Below, one piece after another: positions 26,733-34,164 of a stretch of 64,000 nt of DNA (positions within the stretch are counted from its first letter, which is position 1; every line of letters begins with the position of its first letter). Both the position numbers and the translations under genes were made by a program. This DNA comes from DASUCS01 sp041166385 (lineage in GTDB: Bacteria; Actinomycetota; Acidimicrobiia; Acidimicrobiales; JACDCH01), in the NCBI GenBank assembly GCA_041166385.1, contig JBEEFW010000022.1:1-64000 (forward strand), given 5' to 3'. The notes under the pieces were generated by a model. It did no database searches and had not been told where the DNA came from. It worked only from the letters and a program-made list of their open reading frames with translations.

Positions 26733-28360
26733 TGATCGAACTCGCCGCGGGCGTGTTTGTCGCGCGCCGCGATCCGTTGGGCCTTGCCGCTCGACGTCTT
26801 CGGAAGCGTTCCCGGCTCGACGAACACGACGGCACGCAACGTGACTCCGATTGCGTTCGTCACGGCGGAGCGCACGCGTTGCTCGATCTCGGTGAGGTCT
26901 CCAGTCTTCTCGTGTTCGACGAGGACCACGATCTCGCCTTCGTTCCCCGCGGCGGGCGTGAACGCCACGCAGTCGTCGGCCGCGACGCTCGCGCCTTTCG
27001 CCGCAACCTGCTCGATGTCTTCCGGGTGGTACTTCTTGCCCTGGCGTATGAGGACTTCCTTGATACGACCGGTGATAAACAACTCGTTATCGTCGAGGTA
27101 GCCGACGTCGCCGGTGTGCATCCATCCATCGTCGTCGAATCCTGGTTCGGCGCCGGGCCCTTCGTACCCGCGCATCAGCCCGCGACCGCGGAACTGCACT
27201 TCGCCGAGGTGTCGATCCGGCAGCGCGCCACCCGGACCGGCGATGCGAAGCTCGATACCGAACACGGATCCGCACGACGGGACCCGCTTGACCGCCGCAC
27301 CCGGCGCCGGCGAGCGGGCGATCCCGGACTCGACGAGGGCGTCGAGGTCGACCTCGTCGACACGCATGCCCGCGCCTCGGGCGGTGCGCGTGCCGCCGCC
27401 CTCTGCGAGCCCGTAGTACGAGCCGATGACACTCGGGTCGAGACCGACGCGGGGCGCGAGCGCGACGAGATGGTCGATCACCGCAGGATCGACCATCTCG
27501 AAACAGAAGCACAGCCATCGCAGCGTGGAGAGGTCGACGCCGGTGGGATCGCGTTCGACCGATCGCACCGCGGCCGAGAACCCCGAGGAGGCGCCGATCA
27601 ACGTCGTGATCTTGTTGGGCGCGACGAGGCGGAGGAGCACGCCGGGATCGCGCGCGAACCGGTCGGAGGAGAGCAGATGGAACTCCATCCAAGGCTCGAG
27701 CGCGGCATACACCCCCAGGTTGCCGCCGCCGTGCGCGAGCGGCGAGTACACGAGGTGACGAGTGATCCCTTGCTTGGCGGGATCCATGATCCAGGCCAGC
27801 GACATCCCGTTCACCGCGCGGTACGTGCGCGCGACGCCCTTCGGCGCGGAGGTGCTGCCCGATGTGGGGAGGATGACCGCGATCGAACGGATGTCGGCCG
27901 TCACGATGTCGGTCTCGGCGAGAGCGTGGTCTGCCGCGCCCGCGTCGTCCCACGCGATCACCGTCTCGGGTGGTAGCAGCGGGATGAATTTGTCGTGGGC
28001 CGCGACGTACGAGCACTCGAATCCCGTCGCCAGCGCACGGAGCTGGGCGGTGACTGCTTCTCGATCGCGCACCCGCAGGGGCACCGGCAACGGCACCACG
28101 GTGGCGCCGCGCATCCAGGCGGCGTACGACCACGCGATCCAGTCCGGCGCGTTGGGGCCGATGATGCCGATCCGGGCTCCTGGCTCGACGCCGAGCGCCG
28201 CGAGTCGGCCTGCACGGACGAGCGCCATTTCGTAGAGCTCGTTTGCCTCGAGCCGTCGGTCGTCGTCGGCGGAGTGGAAGACGACGGACCCGCCACCATC
28301 TCGAGCTGCGTCTCGCAGCCGATCGATGATGGTCGGACGGTCGTCGGTCTGCTCGCTCAC
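26729..28360 (-). CDS. FAAL-like acyl-AMP ligase, paralogue 3
   Basis: A 543-residue member of the same tandem family and the copy next to the ACP gene. It shows PTSGSTSAPKG as the P-loop, YGLAEGGG, a GWMHTGDVGY segment, ELFITGRIKEVLIRQGKKYH, and LPKTSSGKAQR with the catalytic Lys. The GTG start overlaps the ACP stop codon (GTGA). Being adjacent to the carrier, it may be the ancestral copy from which paralogues 1 and 2 arose, but that is inference. All three copies share the extended VDLDALVESG-type linker after the SEGGG motif. Confidence 0.88.
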   Translation of the reverse strand: MSEQTDDRPTIIDRLRDAARDGGGSVVFHSADDDRRLEANELYEMALVRAGRLAALGVEPGARIGIIGPNAPDWIAWSYAAWMRGATVVPLPVPLRVRDREAVTAQLRALATGFECSYVAAHDKFIPLLPPETVIAWDDAGAADHALAETDIVTADIRSIAVILPTSGSTSAPKGVARTYRAVNGMSLAWIMDPAKQGITRHLVYSPLAHGGGNLGVYAALEPWMEFHLLSSDRFARDPGVLLRLVAPNKITTLIGASSGFSAAVRSVERDPTGVDLSTLRWLCFCFEMVDPAVIDHLVALAPRVGLDPSVIGSYYGLAEGGGTRTARGAGMRVDEVDLDALVESGIARSPAPGAAVKRVPSCGSVFGIELRIAGPGGALPDRHLGEVQFRGRGLMRGYEGPGAEPGFDDDGWMHTGDVGYLDDNELFITGRIKEVLIRQGKKYHPEDIEQVAAKGASVAADDCVAFTPAAGNEGEIVVLVEHEKTGDLTEIEQRVRSAVTNAIGVTLRAVVFVEPGTLPKTSSGKAQRIAARDKHARGEFDQ

Positions 28361-28590
28361 CGCCGCGTGCGTCGTTTGGTCTCGACCAGCTCCACCACCG
28401 TGTGGATCGACATGAAGTGCTCAGCGACCAGCTCCTCGTCCTCGAACACGATGTCGAAGTCGTCCTCGAGGAAGGCGATGAGTTGCTCGATCGCAAGGGA
28501 GTCGAGGAGGCCTTCTGCCAACGGGTCGCCGTCAGCGGGCTCGTCGGTGAGGCCGTCGACGAATCGGCGTATGCGTTTCGCGGGCTTCAT
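28357..28590 (-). CDS. Free-standing acyl carrier protein
   Basis: A 77-residue acidic helical protein with the phosphopantetheine attachment motif LLDSL (Ser31) followed by an acidic helix (IEQLIAFLEDDFDIVFEDEE), the standard ACP fold. It sits between the hydrolases and the ligases and overlaps each neighbour by 4 bp, so it is translated as part of the same unit. It is the natural acceptor for the acyl-AMP made by the three ligases. It is not the fatty-acid-synthase ACP, because no fab genes are nearby. The start is the ATG at 28590. Confidence 0.9.
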   Translation of the reverse strand: MKPAKRIRRFVDGLTDEPADGDPLAEGLLDSLAIEQLIAFLEDDFDIVFEDEELVAEHFMSIHTVVELVETKRRTRR

Positions 28591-29348
28591 ACGGTTTCTT
28601 GGACAGACCGTACGCACTCGCGGACCCACGCGGTGACGCCGCCGAGGATGGCCTCCTGCGCCTCGGGCGTCCTGGCCCGGTGCAGCCTGAGATCGTGGGA
28701 GACCTCGAGCTCCGCGGTTCCCAGTCGCTGCAACTCGGGCAGGAGGGCATCGAGGGGCGGGAAGCACAAGTCGCGGTCGCCGGCGAAGATCCTCGTCGGG
28801 GCGCGTTCCACGAGGCCGCGGATCGCGGTCGCGGAGTCGACGCCCTGCGCCTTTCGAGCGCGGCGGGTGGACCGCCACGACCGCGCTCGAAGCATCGCGA
28901 GCCGAAGCCGGCGCCGAAGTGATCGGTTCCCTCGCGTGGGGAAGGGACGATCTGGATACAGCGGTGGCGCGATGACCGCGATGCCCACGATGTCGACATC
29001 TTCGCGACAGAGGCTGTGCGCCGGCGTGAGGCCGTAGCACTCCGCCACGATCACGATCTCGCCCACCTGCCCGGCGAACCAGCATCCGAGATCGCGCGCT
29101 CCGCCGACGATGTCGTGGATGTCTGCGTCCCAACTCTCCGCCATCCCGGCATAGTCGGCGCGCAGCGTGGCGATGCCGTCCTCGCGCAATGAGCGCGCCA
29201 TCCGAACCCACAGCTGGTTGGCGCCCGAGCGCGTCCCTTTGCTGCCTTCGAGGATGACGACACCGGCGCGCGGCTCGGCGTCTGGCAGCGTGACGACGGC
29301 CGCGATCGTGCCGGCGCTCGTGTCGACGAGCAGTGCGTGTTCGGTCAC
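28587..29348 (-). CDS. Alpha/beta hydrolase with Cys at the nucleophile elbow (exosortase hydrolase 1-like)
   Basis: A 253-residue alpha/beta-hydrolase-like protein. The segment ARSLREDGIATLRADYAGMAES corresponds to the RFDYRGMGDSEG region of hydrolase 1 of exosortase A systems. The nucleophile elbow reads AECYG (Cys104) instead of GxSxG. An acid (GDRDLCF) and a late His (LRLHRART) complete a possible triad. It may be a thioesterase or acyltransferase that works with the ACP. The GTG at 29348 was chosen because it gives the same 4-bp GTGA overlap as the rest of the operon; an ATG at 29378 would add 10 residues. Confidence 0.8.
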   Translation of the reverse strand: MTEHALLVDTSAGTIAAVVTLPDAEPRAGVVILEGSKGTRSGANQLWVRMARSLREDGIATLRADYAGMAESWDADIHDIVGGARDLGCWFAGQVGEIVIVAECYGLTPAHSLCREDVDIVGIAVIAPPLYPDRPFPTRGNRSLRRRLRLAMLRARSWRSTRRARKAQGVDSATAIRGLVERAPTRIFAGDRDLCFPPLDALLPELQRLGTAELEVSHDLRLHRARTPEAQEAILGGVTAWVRECVRSVQETV

Positions 29349-30142
29349 GCGTCGCTGCCCAGCGAGCGGGCCAACCATCGAGTCACACCGCGGCGCAATT
29401 CCTTCCGATCATCGCGACCGGGAAGGGCCCAGTTGCCGCGGATCGTGACGGTGTCGAACCCTGCGGGCGGCGCAGCGCTGACCGGCTTGCGGTAGCGCAC
29501 GACAGCACCCTTGCCTGCGAACGATCCGAGCGCCGCGCTCACGAGATCTGCTGCATCGGGCCCGCGCAACCCTGGCGGGATCGGATAGCCGAACGCCCAG
29601 CCGGCCGTCGATGGTCCACCGAGAGAGGCGCGTCGAGAGCGCCTCTCGATCTCGGTGAAGTAGGCCGCCGGGTCGAGCGCTGGCTGCGCGAGGACGCATC
29701 GGGTGGCTGACAAGGCGGTCGCGAGCAGCGCGGCGCTCGCCGCGCCGACACCGACGCCGAGGACGCCCCACGCGGGGATGTCGCCGCGTTGTTCCGCTGC
29801 AGCGGCGGCATCGGAACCGGCTTCCACGATGCGGCCGAACGTGAGCCGTTCGTGATCGCCCTCGCTGTCGAACGCGCCGGGCCAGTGCGGGATGATCGTG
29901 GCGACGCCCGCCTCCGCGAGGTCGCGACCAGCGCGCTGCGTCCAGCCGTACATCGCCATCCCGTCGGCCCCCCAGGCCTGGCACAGGACGACGCCGAGCC
30001 GGATGCGGTCGTTCGCAGGCGAGTACAGCGTGGCGTACAGGTGGTCCGGCCCGGAGAGGAAGAACAGGCTCTCGTGGCGCACGTTCCCACCATGGACAAC
30101 CGAGGTGGGGGCGCCATCCGTCAAAGAAACTGAGCCCCGCAT
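29345..30142 (-). CDS. Alpha/beta hydrolase lacking the catalytic Ser (exosortase hydrolase 2-like), first gene of operon
   Basis: A 265-residue alpha/beta-hydrolase-like protein. The segment around LYSPANDRIRLGVVLCQAWG and the later GVLGVGVGAASAALL match the layout of hydrolase 2 of exosortase A loci. The elbow GVGVG (129-133) has Gly where Ser would be, so it may be non-catalytic or use another residue. The ATG at 30142 lies 8 nt after a TAGCGT box with a well-spaced TTGACC, which fits leaderless translation and marks the operon start. A GTG at 30082 is the alternative start. Confidence 0.75.
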   Translation of the reverse strand: MRGSVSLTDGAPTSVVHGGNVRHESLFFLSGPDHLYATLYSPANDRIRLGVVLCQAWGADGMAMYGWTQRAGRDLAEAGVATIIPHWPGAFDSEGDHERLTFGRIVEAGSDAAAAAEQRGDIPAWGVLGVGVGAASAALLATALSATRCVLAQPALDPAAYFTEIERRSRRASLGGPSTAGWAFGYPIPPGLRGPDAADLVSAALGSFAGKGAVVRYRKPVSAAPPAGFDTVTIRGNWALPGRDDRKELRRGVTRWLARSLGSDA

Positions 30143-30150
30143 GCTTCGAG

Positions 30151-30179
30151 ACGCTACGGCCGGACCCGACAATGGTCAA
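30151..30179 (-). promoter_or_regulatory. Promoter of the hydrolase-ACP-ligase operon
   Basis: Read on the minus strand, TTGACC (30179-30174) and TAGCGT (30156-30151) are separated by exactly 17 nt. The ATG of the first gene begins 8 nt after the -10 box, so the transcript is predicted to start at or next to the start codon. It is the best housekeeping-type promoter seen in the window and is divergent from the rimO promoter. Confidence 0.7.
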
Positions 30180-30189
30180 TCACCCGAGC

Positions 30190-30218
30190 TTCGGTCACGT
30201 TTCGTTGTCACGTAGCCT
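30190..30218 (+). promoter_or_regulatory. Probable rimO promoter (leaderless type)
   Basis: TAGCCT at 30213-30218 lies 6 nt before the GTG start of rimO. A weak TTCGGT -35 (30190-30195) is 17 nt upstream. No Shine-Dalgarno is present. Confidence 0.5.
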
Positions 30219-30224
30219 GTGCGA

Positions 30225-31460
30225 GTGACGAGGCGCTTCTGGGTGGAGACATTGGGCTGCCCGAAGAACCAGGTCGATTCGGACAAACTCACGGGCACAC
30301 TGCTGGCCGACGGGCTGGTGCCCGCACAAGCGGCGTCCGACGCAGACGTCGTCGTCGTGAACACGTGCGCCTTCATCGAGTCCGCGCGCCAGGAGTCGAT
30401 CGACACGATCCTGGCGTTGTCCGACAGCCGCAAGGACGGCGCCCGCCTCGTCGTCACGGGCTGCCTCGCCGAGCGCTACGGCGAGGAGGTGGCCGACGCG
30501 ATCCCCGAGGTCGATGCGGTTGCCGGGTTCGCTGAAGCAGTCCCGGTCACGCTGGGTCGCAAGAAGACGTCAGCGATGGACCTGTTGCATCTGCCCCGCC
30601 CGAAGGCCACCGCTCCGTGGGCGTACGTGAAGATTGCGGAGGGGTGCGATCGAGCGTGCGGCTTCTGCGCGATTCCCACGTTCCGCGGCAAGCAGCGCTC
30701 GCGCACGGTCGACGACATCCTCGACGAGGTCGACGCGCTCGACGTCCGCGAGATCGTGCTGGTCGCCCAAGACCTGGCCAGCTTCGGTCGCGACCAGGGT
30801 CAGGGCGAGCGGCGCATCGTCGAGCTCGTCGACGCGGTCTCCGCCCGCGTCGATCGCGTGCGTCTGCTGTATCTCTATCCGTCGGATCTGACGAACGAGT
30901 TGATCGACGCAGTGTGCGCGACGGGCGTGCCGTACTTCGACCTGTCGTTGCAGCACGTATCGGCGCCGTTGCTGCGGCGCATGCGGCGGTGGGGGAACGG
31001 CGACCGGTTCCTGCGGCGCATCGAGCAGATTCGCGCGCTCGAGCCCGACGCGGCGTTCCGGTCGAACTTCATCGTCGGGTATCCGGGTGAGACGGAAGAG
31101 GATCACGACCAGCTGCTGCGCTTCGTCGCCGAGGCGCAGGTCGACTGGTGCGGGTTCTTCTCGTTCTCGTTGGAAGAGGGAACCTACGCGGCCACGCTCG
31201 ACGAGCAGGTCGACCGCGAGCTGATGGACGAGCGGCTCGCCGAGTTGCGGGAACTGCAAGATCGCATCACCGCGGCGAAACGTGACGAACTGATCGACGC
31301 CAAGGTCGAAGTCCTCGTGGACGAGCCCGGCGTCGGAAGGACGCACCGAGAGGCGCCCGAGATCGATGGCATCGTCACCGTCCCTGCTGACCTCCCGGTC
31401 GGCTCGTTCGCGACGTTGACGGTGACCGGGGCGCTCGGCCCCGACTTGGAGGCGGCGTGA
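30225..31460 (+). CDS. rimO: Ribosomal protein S12 methylthiotransferase
   Basis: RimO is a radical-SAM enzyme that methylthiolates an Asp of ribosomal protein S12. In the 411-residue protein, the N-terminal cluster Cys are at 12, 48 and 80. The radical-SAM triplet is Cys141, Cys145 and Cys148 in GCDRACGFC. A TRAM domain follows near the C-terminus. The N-terminal VETLGCPKNQVDSD is diagnostic of RimO as opposed to MiaB. I chose the GTG at 30225 over 30219 because of the upstream TAGCCT box. The next gene, pgsA, begins one base after its stop. Confidence 0.95.
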   Translation: MTRRFWVETLGCPKNQVDSDKLTGTLLADGLVPAQAASDADVVVVNTCAFIESARQESIDTILALSDSRKDGARLVVTGCLAERYGEEVADAIPEVDAVAGFAEAVPVTLGRKKTSAMDLLHLPRPKATAPWAYVKIAEGCDRACGFCAIPTFRGKQRSRTVDDILDEVDALDVREIVLVAQDLASFGRDQGQGERRIVELVDAVSARVDRVRLLYLYPSDLTNELIDAVCATGVPYFDLSLQHVSAPLLRRMRRWGNGDRFLRRIEQIRALEPDAAFRSNFIVGYPGETEEDHDQLLRFVAEAQVDWCGFFSFSLEEGTYAATLDEQVDRELMDERLAELRELQDRITAAKRDELIDAKVEVLVDEPGVGRTHREAPEIDGIVTVPADLPVGSFATLTVTGALGPDLEAA

Positions 31461-31461
31461 G

Positions 31462-32028
31462 ATGACGCTGTCGGAAACGTCGTTCGGGCCGTCCGCGCTG
31501 GCCACGCCGGCGAATGCGGTCACGATCACGCGGCTGTTGCTCGCGGTGCCACTGCTGATGTTGATCGCCGACAAGTCGTCGTCGTATCCGGCCACCGCGT
31601 TGTGGATCATCCTCTGCATCACCGACGGCATCGACGGGTATCTCGCCCGCCGGCAAGGTGCGACGCGCTCGGGGGCGTTCCTCGATCCGCTGGCAGACAA
31701 GGTCCTCGTGCTCGGCGCGACGGTCACGCTCGTCTTCGCCGGCGTGTTCTGGTGGCTGCCGGTGGCGATCATCGCCGTGCGCGAGGTCGTGATCAGCGCG
31801 TTCCGCAGCTTCTGGGGCCGGCGCGGGTTGGCCGTCCCGGCCACCCAGTGGGCCAAGGTGAAGACGGTCGTGCAGGAAGTGGCCGTGGGGTTTGCGTTGC
31901 TCCCGCTCACCGGTGACCACAACTGGGTGGCGAACACCACGTTGTGGATTGCGGTCGCGCTCACCGTCACCACCGGCATCCACTACATCCATGCCGGAAG
32001 CCGAGTCACCCGCACCACCGGCTCCTGA
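31462..32028 (+). CDS. pgsA: CDP-diacylglycerol-glycerol-3-phosphate 3-phosphatidyltransferase
   Basis: A 188-residue CDP-alcohol phosphatidyltransferase that makes phosphatidylglycerophosphate in the membrane. The family signature is visible from residue 58: DGYLAR, then GAFLD and a final D in PLADK. Between AR and G there are 7 residues where the textbook pattern has 8. Several hydrophobic helices surround the motif. It lies directly downstream of rimO, and pgsA before cinA-recA is an ancient gene order. Repeat copy 2 begins 7 bp after its stop codon. Confidence 0.9.
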   Translation: MTLSETSFGPSALATPANAVTITRLLLAVPLLMLIADKSSSYPATALWIILCITDGIDGYLARRQGATRSGAFLDPLADKVLVLGATVTLVFAGVFWWLPVAIIAVREVVISAFRSFWGRRGLAVPATQWAKVKTVVQEVAVGFALLPLTGDHNWVANTTLWIAVALTVTTGIHYIHAGSRVTRTTGS

Positions 32029-32034
32029 TTCCGT

Positions 32035-32081
32035 TTGCCCGGGCAAACGCCGTCACTCTGTGACGGCTGTTGCCCGGGCAA
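32035..32081 (+). repeat. Nested palindromic repeat, copy 2 of 3
   Basis: A complete 47-nt unit. TTGCCCGGGCAA occurs at both ends (32035-32046 and 32070-32081), with CGTCACTCTGTGACG in the centre (32051-32065). Like copy 1 it follows the stop codon of the upstream gene by a few bases, with TTCCG just before it. With copy 3 it brackets the AbiEi-DUF559 gene. Confidence 0.93.
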
Positions 32082-32118
32082 ACGTGACTGTCACAGGGCG
32101 TCCGTATCTTCGGGCGCC

Positions 32119-33042
32119 ATGAACGTGCACGAGGTGATGCGCGAGGTCGAGCGGATTGCGCGCCGACAACATGGCGTGGTTCATCGTGACCAGTTGATCG
32201 CAGCCGGTGTCACCGCTGCGATGCTTCGGTACCGCTTGCGGACGAAGAGCTGGATCCAGCTCGCTCCGAAGGTGTACGCGCTCGCGAGTTTCCCGGCGAC
32301 CTGGCAGCGGCAATACAAGGCGGCCGAGCTCGCCACTCCAGGCTCTTCGCTCTTCGGGCTCGCCGGGGCGCATCTGCTTCGATGGGATGGATTCGGCACG
32401 GTCCGTCCTGAGGTGGTGGCGTCCCACACGGCGAACCACCGCAACCGCCTCGCCGTCGTCCACCGAGCAATCGACGTCAAGACCACCACAGTCGATCGCA
32501 TCAGTGTCACCACCTCCGCGCAGACACTGTGCGACCTGCTCACACAGATCAAGCTCGACCGTTGGGAGCGCGCGTGCGATCTCCTTCTACTGACGAATCG
32601 CATGCCGCTCGCGGATCTCGATGAGCGGCGGCTCGCGTATGAGGCAGCTCATCGTCCGGCGATCGAGCTGCTTCGTGCCCTCATTCACGAGCGGTCTGAG
32701 GGTGCACTCTCGCGAGCCGAGAGTGAGCTCGAGCTGTTGCTGCAGTCGGCTGTCGCGCTGGTGCCCGGTTGTCCGCCTGTTCATTGGCAGGCGCCGGCAC
32801 CGTGGGACCCGACGAAACGCGTCGACGGCTTGATTGACGAATGGGGCCTGATACTCGAGGCCGATGGAAGGGCATGGCATGCGCGGGTGAAGGATTTCGA
32901 CAGCGATCGTTGGAGAGACAGTCAGGCCGCCGCACACGGACTTCGTGTCCAACGCTTCACGTACACCCACCTCACTCATCGGCTGCCAGAGGTCGTGGAA
33001 CTCATCCGGGCCGCAGGCCAGGCGAGCAGCAGCGCTGCGTGA
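32119..33042 (+). CDS. AbiEi-type wHTH protein with C-terminal DUF559 (Vsr-like nuclease) domain
   Basis: A 307-residue protein. The N-terminal region (residues 1-70, RRQHGVVHRDQLIAAGVTAAML) matches the winged helix of AbiEi-family type IV antitoxins. The C-terminal 90 residues match DUF559, a Vsr/restriction-endonuclease fold. Its acidic core includes RVDGLIDEWGLILEADGRAW, followed by the late GLRVQRFTYTHL strand. No AbiEii toxin gene is adjacent. The ATG at 32119 lies 8 nt after TATCTT, the leaderless pattern. The frame stays open upstream through the repeat, but that extension is artificial. Such genes are common and often strain-variable in actinobacteria; role unknown. Confidence 0.82.
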   Translation: MNVHEVMREVERIARRQHGVVHRDQLIAAGVTAAMLRYRLRTKSWIQLAPKVYALASFPATWQRQYKAAELATPGSSLFGLAGAHLLRWDGFGTVRPEVVASHTANHRNRLAVVHRAIDVKTTTVDRISVTTSAQTLCDLLTQIKLDRWERACDLLLLTNRMPLADLDERRLAYEAAHRPAIELLRALIHERSEGALSRAESELELLLQSAVALVPGCPPVHWQAPAPWDPTKRVDGLIDEWGLILEADGRAWHARVKDFDSDRWRDSQAAAHGLRVQRFTYTHLTHRLPEVVELIRAAGQASSSAA

Positions 33043-33050
33043 CCTTCGAC

Positions 33051-33097
33051 TTGCCCGGGCAAACGACGTCACTCTGTGACGCGTGTTGCCCGGGCAA
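33051..33097 (+). repeat. Nested palindromic repeat, copy 3 of 3
   Basis: A complete 47-nt unit with TTGCCCGGGCAA at 33051-33062 and 33086-33097 and CGTCACTCTGTGACG at 33067-33081, in the same orientation as copies 1 and 2. It overlaps the 3' end of the convergent DUF1214 gene, whose stop codon lies inside the central hairpin. Confidence 0.93.
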
Positions 33098-34145
33098 CGT
33101 CAGATTTGACGTCGGCGAGCTGGACGACCTTCGTCGCGGGCTGCTCGGGGAGGGACTCGGCGAGGAACCAGCGGAACCACAGGCGGCCCTCTCGATGACC
33201 TGCCGTCGAAAGCCAGTTGGGCACGCCCGGGTTCTCGTGGGCGACCACGATGCGCCATGAACCGTCTGGCTCGTACACGCACTGGCCGCCGTTGATCGTG
33301 ACGTTCTCGTAGCGGTAGTCGTACGTCTGCAGGTACTGGTTCCACAGGCACAGGTTCCAGAACGCGCACTCGGGTGACGTGCCTTCGATCACCAGGGCTT
33401 CCCCGTCTTCGAGTGCGAACGAGCCGAGCGCGTACGCGGCATCGCCCGCGGCCCAGCCGTACGTGATCGCGGGCTGCGCGTACGGCGGCTGCACCGTGTT
33501 GGGCTCGGGGTCGCGCGCCAAGGGGAAGATCGCCAGTAGGTCGCGCAGGAAGTTGGCGGCTCGTCGAAATCGTTGGGCGACTTCGGCGTCCGTACGCCGC
33601 GGTGGGGGAGCGTCGTCGTCGCGCTCGTTCGCGACCGTGGTTCGTGCGGCCGACGGCGGGTGCTCGAGGTGGTCGCGCTCGACGATCGCGTTCGCGTCGG
33701 CGTCCATCGGCCCGAGCTCGACGGTGAAGGTTCCGTCGGGCGCGAAGGCGATCGTGCGGTCGTTCACCGTGCTCACGATGCGATCCGACCAGCGCCCGTC
33801 GTCGGGACCGCCGTACACGGTGATCGAGAGGTACGCGCTGTCGCCGCGGCGACCGGTGATGCGATACCGGCGCCCTCCCTCGACGGGCGCGTACCAATAG
33901 ACCGCATCGGCGTTGTCACCACCCCACTTCAGCGTGGGCGACGTGATCTCCACCATCGTCGGCCGCTCGGCGTCGGACCACAGGTAGCACTCGAGGGCGA
34001 CGCGCAGGATCTGGGTCAGCCACTGGTAGCCCTCGACGGCCGAGATCTCGTCAGGGACGGCCCGGTCGCCTTCGAGGAACGTCCTGTCGACGTCGCCGAT
34101 GAGGTCGAGCAATTCATGGAACGCCGCTGTGGTCTCGTACGCCAT
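33069..34145 (-). CDS. DUF1214 domain protein
   Basis: A 358-residue protein with a C-terminal DUF1214-type domain (LWNQYLQTYDYRYENVTING followed by the PGVPNWLSTAGHREGRLWFR segment). The N-terminal part carries the WYAPVEGGRRYRITGRRGDS strand pattern. No signal peptide is visible with the ATG at 34145. Function is not established. The last six or so codons and the stop come from repeat copy 3, so the native C-terminus was probably altered by the repeat. It is divergent from cinA with 19 bp between the starts. Confidence 0.82.
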   Translation of the reverse strand: MAYETTAAFHELLDLIGDVDRTFLEGDRAVPDEISAVEGYQWLTQILRVALECYLWSDAERPTMVEITSPTLKWGGDNADAVYWYAPVEGGRRYRITGRRGDSAYLSITVYGGPDDGRWSDRIVSTVNDRTIAFAPDGTFTVELGPMDADANAIVERDHLEHPPSAARTTVANERDDDAPPPRRTDAEVAQRFRRAANFLRDLLAIFPLARDPEPNTVQPPYAQPAITYGWAAGDAAYALGSFALEDGEALVIEGTSPECAFWNLCLWNQYLQTYDYRYENVTINGGQCVYEPDGSWRIVVAHENPGVPNWLSTAGHREGRLWFRWFLAESLPEQPATKVVQLADVKSDVARATRVTE

Positions 34146-34150
34146 TCCGT

Positions 34151-34156
34151 TAGCTT
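34151..34156 (+). promoter_or_regulatory. Leaderless-type -10 box of cinA
   Basis: TAGCTT lies 8 nt before the cinA GTG, and there is no ribosome binding site between them. It is one of about a dozen such boxes in the window. Confidence 0.5.
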
Positions 34157-34164
34157 GCTGCACC

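Noticed and set aside
32035..32118. N-terminal extension of the AbiEi-DUF559 protein reading through repeat copy 2
   Set aside because: The extension is encoded by the palindrome and lacks family similarity; the ATG at 32119 has a proper upstream box.
32119..33042. Complete type IV toxin-antitoxin system
   Set aside because: Only the AbiEi-like part is present; no nucleotidyltransferase toxin gene is adjacent.
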